This document shows, one piece after another, positions 17,477 through 25,905 of a stretch of DNA of 64,000 bases; the first letter of the stretch is position 1; each line of letters begins with the position of its first letter. The position numbers were made by a program, and so were the translations under genes. This DNA is from Clostridia bacterium (GTDB taxonomy: Bacteria; Bacillota_A; Clostridia; Oscillospirales; CAG-272), in NCBI GenBank assembly GCA_017445115.1, contig JAFSUU010000138.1:52270-116269 (forward strand), in the 5' to 3' direction. The notes beneath the pieces were generated by a model that worked only from the letters and a program-made list of their open reading frames with translations, had not been told where the DNA came from and ran no database searches.

Positions 17477-17998
17477 ATGGATCAAAAAGAAGCACGCGAA
17501 CGCCGCCGTGCCTATGCGCTGGACATTTTCGTTCTGGTGATCGCGGCACTGTGCATCACGGCGCTTATTGTGAGAGTTGCACTCGGCAGCGACGGAGTCC
17601 TGCCGGAGGGCGCTCCCGAAAAAGCGGAATACGCTCTGACTTTCGAGATCGCGTCGCAGAAAGCGACGGCAGGCTCGGAGATCACGAACGGGGAAGTGCT
17701 GTATACCGAGGACGGAACGGTCTTCGGCACGATCAGCTCCCAGGTCAGCGTCACTCCCGCTAAGATATATACGGAAGATGAAAGCGGCCGCCTTGTGCTG
17801 ACGTATTCCGGTTCAGAGGGCGCGGACGCGAACCTCGTCGACATCAAGGGTACGATTAACTCGGAGGGATATATGCTCGACTACGGTTTTCTCGCAGGCG
17901 GCAAGGTATTCGCTTCTCCCGGCTATGAATTAACTCTGCACACCGAGCGGGTGACCGCCAAGGTGCGCATTCTGGGCATCACGAGGGTATCTGAGTGA
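17477..17998 (+). CDS. DUF4330 family membrane-anchored protein, second copy
   Basis: 173 residues. One membrane helix at about residues 14-37 is followed by an extracytoplasmic domain with the family pattern GSEITNGEVLYTEDGTVFGT. It is a distant paralogue of the gene at 15732 and the domain order is the same. It starts 34 bases after the TagO-like gene and ends 29 before the LCP gene, each with its own ribosome binding site (CGGAGG, GGAAAGGA). The function is unknown. Confidence 0.65.
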   Translation: MDQKEARERRRAYALDIFVLVIAALCITALIVRVALGSDGVLPEGAPEKAEYALTFEIASQKATAGSEITNGEVLYTEDGTVFGTISSQVSVTPAKIYTEDESGRLVLTYSGSEGADANLVDIKGTINSEGYMLDYGFLAGGKVFASPGYELTLHTERVTAKVRILGITRVSE

Positions 17999-18027
17999 TC
18001 TGTTTACCCTTCGGAAAGGACTAATAA

Positions 18028-19086
18028 ATGTTAAAGAGTATCAAGAATTTCGCCATTGCGTTTCTTGTTTCGTCGATTATTCTCGGCATCGCTGCTGCGA
18101 TACTGATGGGATCTCTCGAGGACGTGCTCACCGGCTCGTTCAATAAGTCGGACAACGATATCTCGGACATTCTGAACAACGGCGGCGAAGAAGAACCGAA
18201 CGACAACGGCGAGGTGAATACCGAAAACGCGCTGAGCAGGGTGGACGGTTCATCCTTCACCATACTCGCCGTGATGACGGACTACCGTCCCGACGTCTAC
18301 GACTACAATCTTTCGTCGACTGACGCGAAGGTCGGTATCTTCCAGGACGGCGTGAAGAGGTACGGCGCGGCAAAGATCTGCATCGTGAAGTGCAGCAAGG
18401 AGACCGGGCGCTTTATTTTCCTGCCGATCTCCCCTCTCACCAGAGTGAATACTACCGCCGGGTACGAGAGACTTTACGACGTCTATACGGATTACGGCAT
18501 AGACTACCTCAAGGCAAAGCTTGAAGCGGTCACCGGTCTTACGATAGACCGTTACGCCGTTATAAACTGCTATGGTATGTCGTATCTGGTCAACACGATC
18601 GGCGCGGTCTGGTGCACGGTTCCGTGCGACATCTATACGAACGGCACGGAGTACGTCAGCGAGGCGGCGTCAAAGGCGGCGGAGAAGAAGGATCCGAAGG
18701 ACACTTACTGGAGATTCCTCGAGAAGTGCGAGGACTACATAGGGCCGTCTTCGATGGGACTGCTTCTTTTCAGCGACTACACGAACGGCATTGAAGACGA
18801 ACTGACGGTAAGCTCGGGCTATATGAAGGGAATTATGAAAAACCTCACTAATTTCCCGGAAGAGTCGCTCGGCGGCTACTGGGAGAATATCAAGGCGGGG
18901 CTGACCTTCACGGACATCGACGCTGAATTTATAAACAACCACGCAAAGCTCATCAAGTCGTACAGCGACAACCTTGCGAAGACAGTCAAGATGGTCGGCG
19001 TTTTCAGAACGTCCGGCAACGACGGAAGACCGTACTTCGACCTCGATCAGACGAGAACGGTCGACAATCTGGCGGGATACAGGTGA
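18028..19086 (+). CDS. LytR-CpsA-Psr (LCP) family wall-polymer ligase
   Basis: 352 residues: an N-terminal membrane helix (residues 9-30), an Asn/Glu/Asp-rich linker, then the extracytoplasmic LCP domain with SFTILAVMTDYRPDVYD, IVKCSKETGRFIFLPISPLTRV (one Arg of the active site) and IDRYAVINCYGMSYLVNTIG. LCP proteins move glycopolymers from the undecaprenyl carrier to peptidoglycan. It closes an operon that already holds a TagO-like initiating enzyme, which makes the role consistent. The domain is somewhat diverged: the usual D-x-R after LLLG is here DYRP. Confidence 0.8.
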   Translation: MLKSIKNFAIAFLVSSIILGIAAAILMGSLEDVLTGSFNKSDNDISDILNNGGEEEPNDNGEVNTENALSRVDGSSFTILAVMTDYRPDVYDYNLSSTDAKVGIFQDGVKRYGAAKICIVKCSKETGRFIFLPISPLTRVNTTAGYERLYDVYTDYGIDYLKAKLEAVTGLTIDRYAVINCYGMSYLVNTIGAVWCTVPCDIYTNGTEYVSEAASKAAEKKDPKDTYWRFLEKCEDYIGPSSMGLLLFSDYTNGIEDELTVSSGYMKGIMKNLTNFPEESLGGYWENIKAGLTFTDIDAEFINNHAKLIKSYSDNLAKTVKMVGVFRTSGNDGRPYFDLDQTRTVDNLAGYR

Positions 19087-19200
19087 GTTGAAAATTGAAA
19101 GTTGAAAGTGACAAACTTCGGTTTGTCATCCTGAGCGGAACGAAGTGGAGCGAAGGATCTTTCAACATTGAGATAAAAAGAAAATTGAAATTAAAATACA
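19084..19200. repeat. heptamer tract and GTCATCC...GGATCT repeat
   Basis: TTGAAAATTGAAAGTTGAAAG is followed by a palindrome ACAAACTTC-GGTTTGT, then TCATCCTGAGCGGAACGAAG and GGAGCGAAGGATCT. Relatives of the second part lie at 22598-22633 and, split by an insert, at 23811-23882 and 57703-57782. Nothing coding. Confidence 0.6.
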
Positions 19201-19210
19201 GGAGAACCTA

Positions 19211-20593
19211 ATGGAAAACCAAGAGAAGACAATGGATAAAATAGTCGCGCTGTGCAAAAACCGCGGCTTCATCTTCGCAGGAAGCGACATTTACGGCGGT
19301 CTTGCAAACACATGGGACTACGGCCCTCTCGGCGCGCGTCTCAAGAACAACGTAAAAGACACCTGGAGAAAGAGATTCATCCAGGAGATAAAGAACAGCT
19401 ATGAGGTAGACGCTGACATCCTCATGCATCCGAGAGTCTGGGAGGCGAGCGGTCACGTCGCTTCGTTCTCAGATCCGCTTCTCGACTGCAAAGAGTGCAA
19501 AATGCGTTTCAGAGCGGACAATCTGATCGACGATTTCGATCCCGAGGCTCACGCCGACGGAATGACGAAAGAGCAGATGTTCGACTACATCAAGGCTCAC
19601 TCGATCCCCTGCCCGCACTGCGGCAAGCACAATTTCACAGACATCCGTGAGTTCAATCTTATGTTCCAGACGTTCCGCGGCGTCACGAACAACGCGAAGA
19701 GCGTCATTTATCTGCGCCCCGAGAACGCGCAGGGCGAATACGTAAACTTTCTCAACGTTCAGAGAACTATGAGAGCGAAGCTCCCGTTCAGCATCGGTCA
19801 GATAGGCAAGGCGTTCAGAAACGAGATCACGCCCGGAAACTTCACGTTCCGCACGATCGAGTTCGAGCAGATGGAGTTCCAGACGTTCTGCCGCGAGGGC
19901 GACGACACGGGGCTTTACGACTATTTCAAGGAATACGGCAAAAAGTATTTCATGGATCTCGGAATACCCGCGGAGCACCTCCGCTTCCACGATCACGAGA
20001 AGCTCGCGCATTACGCTAAAGCGGCGTGCGACATAGAGTTCCTGTTCCCGTTTGGCTGGGGCGAGATCAACGGCACGCACAACAGAACGAACTTCGACCT
20101 GACGCGCCACCAGGAATACAGCGGTCAGAAGATGGAATACCTCGATCCCGATACGAATGAGAAGTTCATCCCGTTCATCGTTGAGTCGACTTACGGTCTT
20201 GACAGAACGGTTCTCGCACTTCTTTGCGAGGCGTACGACGAGGAAGTTATCGACGCCGAGAGTAACGACGTGAGAGTAGTGCTTCACCTCTCTCCCGCGG
20301 TCGCTCCGTTCAAGGCTGCGGTCCTTCCGCTTTCGAAGAAACTCTCCGACGCGGCGCTTGAAAAGGTATACAACAAGATCAAGGGCGCGTTCATGGTGGA
20401 CTTTGACGAGACAGGTTCTATCGGCAAGCGCTACCGCCGCGAAGATGAGATCGGCACGCCTTTCTGCGTGACTTACGACTTCGACTCTGAAGAGGACGGC
20501 TGCGTCACGGTCCGTGAGCGCGACTCGATGGAGCAGGTAAGAATACCGATCGAAGAGCTCGAGAACTACATCGCCTCGAGGATCAAATTCTGA
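19211..20593 (+). CDS. glyQS: glycyl-tRNA synthetase, single-chain dimeric type
   Basis: 460 residues, the eukaryote/Gram-positive alpha2 form rather than alpha2beta2. It starts after AGGAGA. Motif 1 region GGLANTWDYGPLGARLKNNV, zinc-like cysteines CKECKM and CPHCGKH, motif 2 FRNEITPGNFTFRTIEFEQMEF, the helix-turn TYGLDRTVLAL (motif 3) and the C-terminal anticodon-binding domain (HLSPAVAPFKAAVLPL) are all present. It charges tRNA-Gly in the cytosol. No T-box is visible in the 124 bases before it, which hold a repeat instead. Confidence 0.97.
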   Translation: MENQEKTMDKIVALCKNRGFIFAGSDIYGGLANTWDYGPLGARLKNNVKDTWRKRFIQEIKNSYEVDADILMHPRVWEASGHVASFSDPLLDCKECKMRFRADNLIDDFDPEAHADGMTKEQMFDYIKAHSIPCPHCGKHNFTDIREFNLMFQTFRGVTNNAKSVIYLRPENAQGEYVNFLNVQRTMRAKLPFSIGQIGKAFRNEITPGNFTFRTIEFEQMEFQTFCREGDDTGLYDYFKEYGKKYFMDLGIPAEHLRFHDHEKLAHYAKAACDIEFLFPFGWGEINGTHNRTNFDLTRHQEYSGQKMEYLDPDTNEKFIPFIVESTYGLDRTVLALLCEAYDEEVIDAESNDVRVVLHLSPAVAPFKAAVLPLSKKLSDAALEKVYNKIKGAFMVDFDETGSIGKRYRREDEIGTPFCVTYDFDSEEDGCVTVRERDSMEQVRIPIEELENYIASRIKF

Positions 20594-20655
20594 AATCATC
20601 GCAAACGCGAAAATAACATCATCCGTCAACGACGGAAATAATTACAGGAGATAAT

Positions 20656-21534
20656 ATGAACATCACTCTATCCAATGACGACTCATCCGCCTTATGTACC
20701 ACTCTCGGCGCCGAGCTTATCTCGTTTGAGAAAGATGGCACTGAATACTGCTGGTACGGGCTTCCCGAACACTGGTCGGGAAGAGCGCCGGTCCTTTTTC
20801 CCATCCTGTGCAGACCGTATGACGATAAAGTCGTGATCGACGGCGTTGAGTACGATATTTCCAAGCACGGATTTGCAAGGCACTGCGAGTTCACGCCGGT
20901 CGAGATCACGCCGTCAAAGGCGGTCTTCGAGCTCCACGAGAATCCCGAACTGCTCGAACACTATCCTTATCCGTTCTGCCTCCGCGTTACGCAGGAGCTT
21001 TTCGGTGACGGATTCGAGACGACGTATCAGGTTACGAACACGGGATCGAAGGACATGATCTTCTGCATCGGGGGACATCCCGGGTTCAACTGCCCGATGC
21101 ACGACGGAGAGAAATTTGAGGATTACAGTATCATTTTTGAGGATTACGGCGACGCCGTAATGTCGATAACCGAATGGGGATCGGGATATATGCTCGATTC
21201 GATACCGAAGCTCGATATTGTGAGGAACAATGAGCTGCCGCTGAAATATTCCGACTACGACTGGGACGCTCTGATAATCGAAAATCTGCCTGTGCGCAAG
21301 CTCAAGCTCGTCAACCGCGAGACCGGTCACGGAATCAGATTTGAATTCGACCGTTTCGACGCGCTCGGAATATGGACTCCGATAAAGAAAGAGTCTCCTT
21401 TCATATGCTTCGAGCCCTGGTGCGGACTTCCCGGTTCCGCCGCGGAAACGTCTGAATTCACGCACAAAAAGTACGCGAGAACGCTCGCTCCCGGCGAGAG
21501 CTTCGAGACCTCGTACAAGGTGACGGTCATCTGA
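20656..21534 (+). CDS. aldose 1-epimerase family protein (LacX-like)
   Basis: 292 residues starting after AGGAG. It matches the galactose-mutarotase-like fold: YCWYGLPEHWSGRAPVLFP near residue 31, the catalytic-type histidine in SKHGFARHCEF (residue about 75), the second in IGGHPGFNCPM, and the C-terminal FICFEPWCGLPG. Members of this LacX/YeaD-like group interconvert sugar anomers, and the exact sugar is not known. It lies between glyQS and rsmA on the same strand. The stop codon is one base before the rsmA start. Confidence 0.85.
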   Translation: MNITLSNDDSSALCTTLGAELISFEKDGTEYCWYGLPEHWSGRAPVLFPILCRPYDDKVVIDGVEYDISKHGFARHCEFTPVEITPSKAVFELHENPELLEHYPYPFCLRVTQELFGDGFETTYQVTNTGSKDMIFCIGGHPGFNCPMHDGEKFEDYSIIFEDYGDAVMSITEWGSGYMLDSIPKLDIVRNNELPLKYSDYDWDALIIENLPVRKLKLVNRETGHGIRFEFDRFDALGIWTPIKKESPFICFEPWCGLPGSAAETSEFTHKKYARTLAPGESFETSYKVTVI

Positions 21535-21535
21535 C

Positions 21536-22480
21536 GTGGCATCAAAATACGATCTTACTAACCCGCGCGTGGTGAGGGAACTGCTCGACCGCTACGGCCT
21601 CGCGCCGAAAAAGGGCTACGGGCAGAACTTCCTTATAAACCGCGACGTACCGTATAGGATAGCGGCGTCAGCCGCCGCCGGGTGCGACGTCGGATACGGC
21701 GAGGCGGAGTGCGCCTCCGGTGTCTCGGCGCTCGAGATAGGGCCGGGCGTGGGGTCGATGACCTCCGAGCTGTCAGATCTTTTCGACAGAGTGTGCGCCG
21801 TGGAGATCGACGCGGGGCTGATACCTCTTCTCGAAGAGGTGCTCTCGGAGTGCGGCAACGTTTCGGTCGTGAACGCTGATTTTCTTAAGCTCGATCTTCC
21901 GTCTTTTCTTCTCGAAAAGTTCGGCGGCGAGAGAGTCAGGGTTTGCGCTAATTTGCCGTACTACGTGACGACGCCGGTCATAATGAAGATACTTGAGAGC
22001 TTTCCCCCGGTGGAAAAGGCGCCGATCGACTCGGTAACGGTGATGATCCAACGCGAAGTCGCGGACAGGCTTTGTTCGTCCGAAAGCGACGCCGAGTACG
22101 GCTCGGTAACCGCTTCCGTCGCGCTGCACGGCAGGGTGGAAAAGCTGTTTTCCGTCGCGCCGGGGAACTTTTATCCGGCTCCTAAGGTGACGTCCGCCGT
22201 CGTGCAGATAAAGCTTTACGAAAACGGTATTTACGACCTCTATCCCGACGCTCCGGCGGACAGGGAAGAGTGCGTCTCGTTCATCGGAAAAGTCAAACGC
22301 GTGATCGAACTCGCGTTCATTCAGCGCAGAAAGACGCTTGTAAACGCGCTATCGGGTGAGTTTTCGAAAGAGAAGATCTTAGCCGCTCTTGAGGCTATGG
22401 AGAAACGCCCGGACGTTCGCGGCGAGCGCCTCTCGCCTTACGATTTCTGCAGACTGACGGATATACTGAATAGAAAATGA
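21536..22480 (+). CDS. rsmA: 16S rRNA dimethyladenosine transferase
   Basis: 314 residues with a GTG start right after the preceding stop, and AAGGTGA upstream inside the previous gene. The enzyme dimethylates two adjacent adenines near the 3' end of 16S rRNA during small-subunit assembly. Motifs: GYGQNFLINRDVPYRI, the SAM-binding LEIGPGVGSMTSEL, NADFLKL, and catalytic NLPYYVTTPVIMKIL. The C-terminal helical domain (AFIQRRKTLVNALS) is complete. A short insertion (GYGEAECASG) lies just before the SAM motif. Confidence 0.95.
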   Translation: MASKYDLTNPRVVRELLDRYGLAPKKGYGQNFLINRDVPYRIAASAAAGCDVGYGEAECASGVSALEIGPGVGSMTSELSDLFDRVCAVEIDAGLIPLLEEVLSECGNVSVVNADFLKLDLPSFLLEKFGGERVRVCANLPYYVTTPVIMKILESFPPVEKAPIDSVTVMIQREVADRLCSSESDAEYGSVTASVALHGRVEKLFSVAPGNFYPAPKVTSAVVQIKLYENGIYDLYPDAPADREECVSFIGKVKRVIELAFIQRRKTLVNALSGEFSKEKILAALEAMEKRPDVRGERLSPYDFCRLTDILNRK

Positions 22481-22980
22481 GAGAAAGCGGAGAGGACGTT
22501 TTGCAAAAAGTCCTCTCCGCGCTCCTTTCAAAAACTATTTGGAAAAGTTTAAAGTCTTCGTGCATAAAATCACTGTAAGTAAACAAACAATTCTGTCATC
22601 CTCGAACGGAGCGAAGCGGAGTGAAGGATCTCCTTGGAATAGAGTTACATTGTGCTAAGGAGACCCCACGCCGTTCCGGCGGCGTTCTTCATCGACATTT
22701 TCATGCCGGCGGGCTTAAGTGATACTTTTTTAGCGAAAAAAGTATCCAAAAAACGTTCGGAAAGGTGGAAGACCGAGTTCCCCCTCTCCGACCACACCCC
22801 TTTTACGCCGGGGGATCAGCCCCCGGACCCCGGGAGGTTTGCAAAGCGTCCGTACCAAGGCTCCCTCCCTGAGGGAGCCTTGAGGTGTAGCAACGAAGTC
22901 GGCGTGCAGCGTTTATGTTTATAAAATCACTGCAATTTGATAACTCACGAAAGTTTTCTCGCATTTCTATTCTCAAACAA
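22481..22980. other. gene-free stretch made of dispersed repeats
   Basis: This holds, in order, a GCGGAGAGGAC...GTCCTCTCCGC palindrome (22487-22520) that can serve as rsmA terminator, a GTCATCC...GGATCT repeat (22598-22633), a stretch with CCGGCGGC and CGCCGGGGGATC palindromes, a CTCCCTC/GAGGGAG repeat (22857-22895), and two copies of AAAATCACTG near 22568 and 22924. No convincing gene on either strand. The short open frame at 22652-22924 is an artefact of these repeats. Confidence 0.6.
22487..22542. repeat. GCGGGGA-type palindrome, copy a (flank on the right)
   Basis: GCGGAGAGGAC-gttttgcaaaaa-GTCCTCTCCGC with the asymmetric flank GCTCCTTTCAAAAACTATTTGG on the right (shortened here: CTCCTTTCAAAAACT). 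It lies seven bases after the rsmA stop. It belongs to the nine-copy family described under findings. Confidence 0.75.
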
Positions 22981-23006
22981 AAAGCCCGAAGGAGACTTCG
23001 GGCTTT
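22981..23006 (-). terminator. terminator of the membrane protein gene at 23025
   Basis: An 11-base perfect stem AAAGCCCGAAG / CTTCGGGCTTT with loop GAGA. Read on the minus strand it is followed by TTTTTGTTTG. Confidence 0.85.
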
Positions 23007-23024
23007 GATTTGTATTTTAACTGA

Positions 23025-23681
23025 TTATACTTCCGCGGGGGTATTTGCGAGCATTTTCTTTGCTGCTGCAAGGTAGACAACATAGATCACGAGTCTTACG
23101 ATATCGACTATGGCGCCAACGAGAGAGACGACATTTGCGGCGGTGCCGGTGACTACGAAGCTGCCGAGAATGGTCGCGACAAGGGCGATGATATATGTGC
23201 AGAGGATGAGCGCTATGACTGTCTTGCCCTTCTTTTCAACGCCTGCGTCGCCGCACTTTACCGCGAGCGCCTGAATTCCGTAAATGATATAGAAAGCGGC
23301 GAAGATACCTGCGACGTTGCTTGCAAGGTTGAAGATTTGCTTTATGACATCGCTGAAAGGAATGAGAGCGAGAGCGGAGGCAAGAAGGTTGACGATGATG
23401 AAAGTGAACGCCGTTTTGAACGTCGGTTCATCTTTGGACGCCGCGGAAACGCCGATTATGAGCAGTACCAGCGCAATAATGCCGACGATGCCGCTCGCGA
23501 GCGTGAAGATACCGGTCGCGCTGAAAGACGCAAGAAGTCCGGTTTCGGATTTTTCAGAGGCCGCTTCGACCATTATCACTGCGAAGAACGAAGCCAGAAG
23601 CAGGCAGACCGCCGCAATGATCGAGAGAACTTCGGACGAGAAGATCTTTTTTACTCCGGAATAAGCGTTTGGAAATTTCAT
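23025..23681 (-). CDS. hypothetical polytopic membrane protein
   Basis: 218 residues with about five or six hydrophobic helices (near 20-38, 55-78, 88-112, 120-138, 150-178 and 185-205). They are rich in Ala, Ile and Val, with few charged residues outside short loops such as SKDEPTFKTA and GVEKKGK. I recognise no family motif. It has its own strong promoter and terminator, so it is a monocistronic unit. The ribosome binding site is AAGGAG ahead of the ATG at 23681. Confidence 0.6.
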   Translation of the reverse strand: MKFPNAYSGVKKIFSSEVLSIIAAVCLLLASFFAVIMVEAASEKSETGLLASFSATGIFTLASGIVGIIALVLLIIGVSAASKDEPTFKTAFTFIIVNLLASALALIPFSDVIKQIFNLASNVAGIFAAFYIIYGIQALAVKCGDAGVEKKGKTVIALILCTYIIALVATILGSFVVTGTAANVVSLVGAIVDIVRLVIYVVYLAAAKKMLANTPAEV

Positions 23682-23736
23682 ACCGTTTTCTCCTTAAAAT
23701 AAATAATTAGTTTAATAGCAACAGCTACTGTAATTA

Positions 23737-23764
23737 ATTATACATATCGATCAATAATTGTCAA
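23737..23764 (-). promoter_or_regulatory. sigma-A promoter of the membrane protein gene
   Basis: On the minus strand: TTGACA (23764-23759), a 16-base spacer, TATAAT (23742-23737). Both hexamers are perfect. The start point would lie about 50 bases before the ATG at 23681. Confidence 0.85.
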
Positions 23765-23810
23765 TACGTTTCCGTGCATTTTATCATTGTAAGTGAACGT
23801 CCCCTTGCGG

Positions 23811-24134
23811 TCATCCCTCGCTTCGCACCGGGGCCCTCAAAAATCGTCAGACTTTTTGGGGCTCGCAGGTCAGGATGACAACGTGGGGGAGTTTTCGGAA
23901 AGTGGTATTGTTTTGCAATAACCTATCGCACAGAAAATGATATATTTCAAATCTTACGCTTTGAAATATGATATACCGGCAGCGGGGCTGCCGGTATGAT
24001 ATCTGCCCTGCGGTCAGATGATATCCGACGCGTTGCGTCGGATGAGGAATATCGCCAACAAAAAAGAATAACATTTCCCTTAAGTTTTTGAAAGGGGTGC
24101 GGGGAAAGCTTTTTTCAAAAAGCTTCCCCCGCAT
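23811..24134. repeat. composite repeat (about 320 bp), inverted copy of 57449-57782
   Basis: Left to right: a GTCATCC-type segment with CCCTCAAAAATCGTCAGAC inside, a GGTATTGTTTTGCAATAACC segment, four palindromes separated by ATGATAT (23938-24053), then a GCGGGGAAAGC...GCTTCCCCCGC palindrome (24099-24132). The same parts in the same order, reverse-complemented, are found at 57449-57782. The stems are conserved, while loops and joining segments differ. Confidence 0.85.
24099..24132 (-). terminator. GCGGGGA-type palindrome, copy b, likely terminator of the GNAT gene
   Basis: GCGGGGAAAGCTTTT/AAAAGCTTCCCCCGC palindrome 15 bases after the stop of the acetyltransferase, with the flank AAGTTTTTGAAAGGGGT on its left. 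It is part of the composite repeat. Confidence 0.6.
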
Positions 24135-24146
24135 TATCTTTATTAC

Positions 24147-24938
24147 TTATTTCTTTCCTCTTCTGTACTCTTTCACCTCGTAAGCGGTGTAGGCTCTGTC
24201 GAGGCGGTAGCCGAGCTTTTCGGCGAGTGCGACGGACGAAAGGTTAGCCGCGTCCCATGACGGATAAATATTTCTCTCTATGCACTCGAGTATAAACTTT
24301 GCGGCGACCGCGGATGCAAGCCCGCGCCTGCGGTGGGACTCCTTTGTCGCGATCTCTATCTCAAGCCCGCCCGGGTAGTCGGAGAACGACGAGCAGCCGG
24401 AGGCTGCCTCATCGCCGTAAAACGCCATAAATCCGAGCCCGTATTTTTCGTATTCTTCATAGGTCGGGTACTGCGAGACGAGATCGTGAAAATCGCCGTC
24501 GGTGCGGCAGAAATCGTAAAGGGAGCGCCCGATTTTTTCAATCCTGTACCCCTCGGGAAGAGACGATGCCATCGCCGTAAGCTTCGCTCTGTTGAACGAC
24601 GCGACGCCGTCTTTCTTTATTGCGTAGCGCGTGATCTTTTCCGCCCTCTCGCCGTATACTTTCTCGATCAGACGGTACCACCTGTCGTCGTCGCCTTTCG
24701 CGGTCATTATCGCAAGGTCGGTCTTGTAGCCCTCGGGAACGTACGCGACCGCCTCCTCGCCCGGCGCCCCGGCGAAGAGCACGAACTCTCCGGCGGTGAG
24801 CAGTACGCACGAAGGGGATCTTTCGTCGTCTGCGAAAACGGAGCCGATCCTTCCCGCAAGGCAGGTCTTTACGACACTCTCGTTCCAGTCGTCGGTGAAC
24901 TGACGGACGACGTCAATATCTTTTATTCTGTACATCAT
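24147..24938 (-). CDS. GNAT family N-acetyltransferase
   Basis: 263 residues. The C-terminal half (from about residue 130) carries a GNAT fold with the acetyl-CoA binding pattern ATKESHRRRGLASAVAAKF and the following WDAANLSSVALAEKLGY strand-helix. The N-terminal half resembles the FR47/Gcn5-like two-domain acetyltransferases that accompany such C-termini. The substrate is unknown. It begins five bases after the nfo stop, with GAGAGGAC as ribosome binding site inside the nfo end, so the two are co-transcribed. Confidence 0.8.
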   Translation of the reverse strand: MMYRIKDIDVVRQFTDDWNESVVKTCLAGRIGSVFADDERSPSCVLLTAGEFVLFAGAPGEEAVAYVPEGYKTDLAIMTAKGDDDRWYRLIEKVYGERAEKITRYAIKKDGVASFNRAKLTAMASSLPEGYRIEKIGRSLYDFCRTDGDFHDLVSQYPTYEEYEKYGLGFMAFYGDEAASGCSSFSDYPGGLEIEIATKESHRRRGLASAVAAKFILECIERNIYPSWDAANLSSVALAEKLGYRLDRAYTAYEVKEYRRGKK

Positions 24939-24943
24939 CCGGC

Positions 24944-25783
24944 TCAGTCCTCTCTGAGTGATTTCAGAAGCGCGATCTCGCGGGCGTACCCCTCGAGGTC
25001 GCAGGGAGTTTCAAGGTAGAAGGGAAGGTGTCTTACCGCGCCGTGGTTGATTATGCGGCGGAACGCTTCCAGCCCGAGGAAACCGTCGCCGATCTTCTCG
25101 TGGCGGTCCTTGTGAGCGCCGAGCGGGTTTTTCGAGTCGTTGACGTGGATCGCCTTCAGCCTTGAAAGTCCGACCACCTTGTCAAACTCCGTGAAGACGC
25201 CGTCCGGATCGCCTGCTATGTCGTAGCCCGCGTCGGAAACGTGGCAGGTGTCAAGGCACACACCGAGCTTACATTTTTTATCTTCGTCGACTCTGTCGAT
25301 GATCTCCCGCAGCTCTTCAAAGCGGCTTCCGATCTCGGAACCCTTGCCCGCCATGGTCTCAAGCAGAACGACGGTGTTCTGCGACGGGGAGATGATCGCG
25401 TTTAGCATATCGGCGATAAAGCCGACGCCGACGTCTACCCCCTGACCGACGTGACAGCCGGGGTGAAAGTTGTAGAGCGCGTCCGGGATCGCCTCGAGAA
25501 AGCGGAGCTCCTTGCCCATCGCCTCGGCGGTGTATTCCCTTATGTGGTCGTCCTTCGACGCCGGATTGTACGTGTAAGGCGCGTGCGCGAGCGGCGCGTG
25601 AAAACCGTGCTCTGAAAGAAGCGCGACCATAGCGGCGACGTCCTCTGGGGACGGCTCTTTCGACGAGAACCCGCGCGGATTGCGGGTGAAATACTGAAAC
25701 GTGTTTGCGCCGATCGAGAGCGCCTCGCGCGCCATATTCTCATATCCGCCGGAGACGGAAAGATGACAGCCTATGTAGAACAT
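24944..25783 (-). CDS. nfo: deoxyribonuclease IV (AP endonuclease)
   Basis: 279 residues, the usual length. Metal-binding motifs of the Nfo/EndoIV TIM barrel are all visible: HAPYTYNPAS, FHPGCHVGQG, LETMAGKGSEIG, CLDTCHVSDAGYD, and HVNDSKNPLGAHKDRHEKIG. It cuts DNA 5' to abasic sites in base excision repair. The start at 25783 (MFYIGCHLSVSGGYENM) matches the family. It is first in a two-gene operon with the GNAT gene and divergent from brkB. Confidence 0.95.
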   Translation of the reverse strand: MFYIGCHLSVSGGYENMAREALSIGANTFQYFTRNPRGFSSKEPSPEDVAAMVALLSEHGFHAPLAHAPYTYNPASKDDHIREYTAEAMGKELRFLEAIPDALYNFHPGCHVGQGVDVGVGFIADMLNAIISPSQNTVVLLETMAGKGSEIGSRFEELREIIDRVDEDKKCKLGVCLDTCHVSDAGYDIAGDPDGVFTEFDKVVGLSRLKAIHVNDSKNPLGAHKDRHEKIGDGFLGLEAFRRIINHGAVRHLPFYLETPCDLEGYAREIALLKSLRED

Positions 25784-25905
25784 ATTTTTACCTCGTTTGT
25801 TTTATGATTTGATTTTATCAAAAAAAACGGGTTCCGTCAATAATCCTGCGAATTATTCGCGTTAATTACGTATAATATAGAAAAGTATCTTTTCGGAGAG
25901 AATAA

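Noticed and set aside
22652..22924. 90-codon open frame
   Set aside because: It consists of dispersed repeats (CTCCCTC/GAGGGAG and GC-rich palindromes) and has no ribosome binding site.
23847..24134. Open frame on the minus strand (95 codons), related to a frame at 57429-57689
   Set aside because: Both frames run through the composite palindromic repeat. The shared protein-like sequence is the result of repeated DNA, and other copies of the palindrome give the same MRGKLFEKSFPR-like start without continuing.
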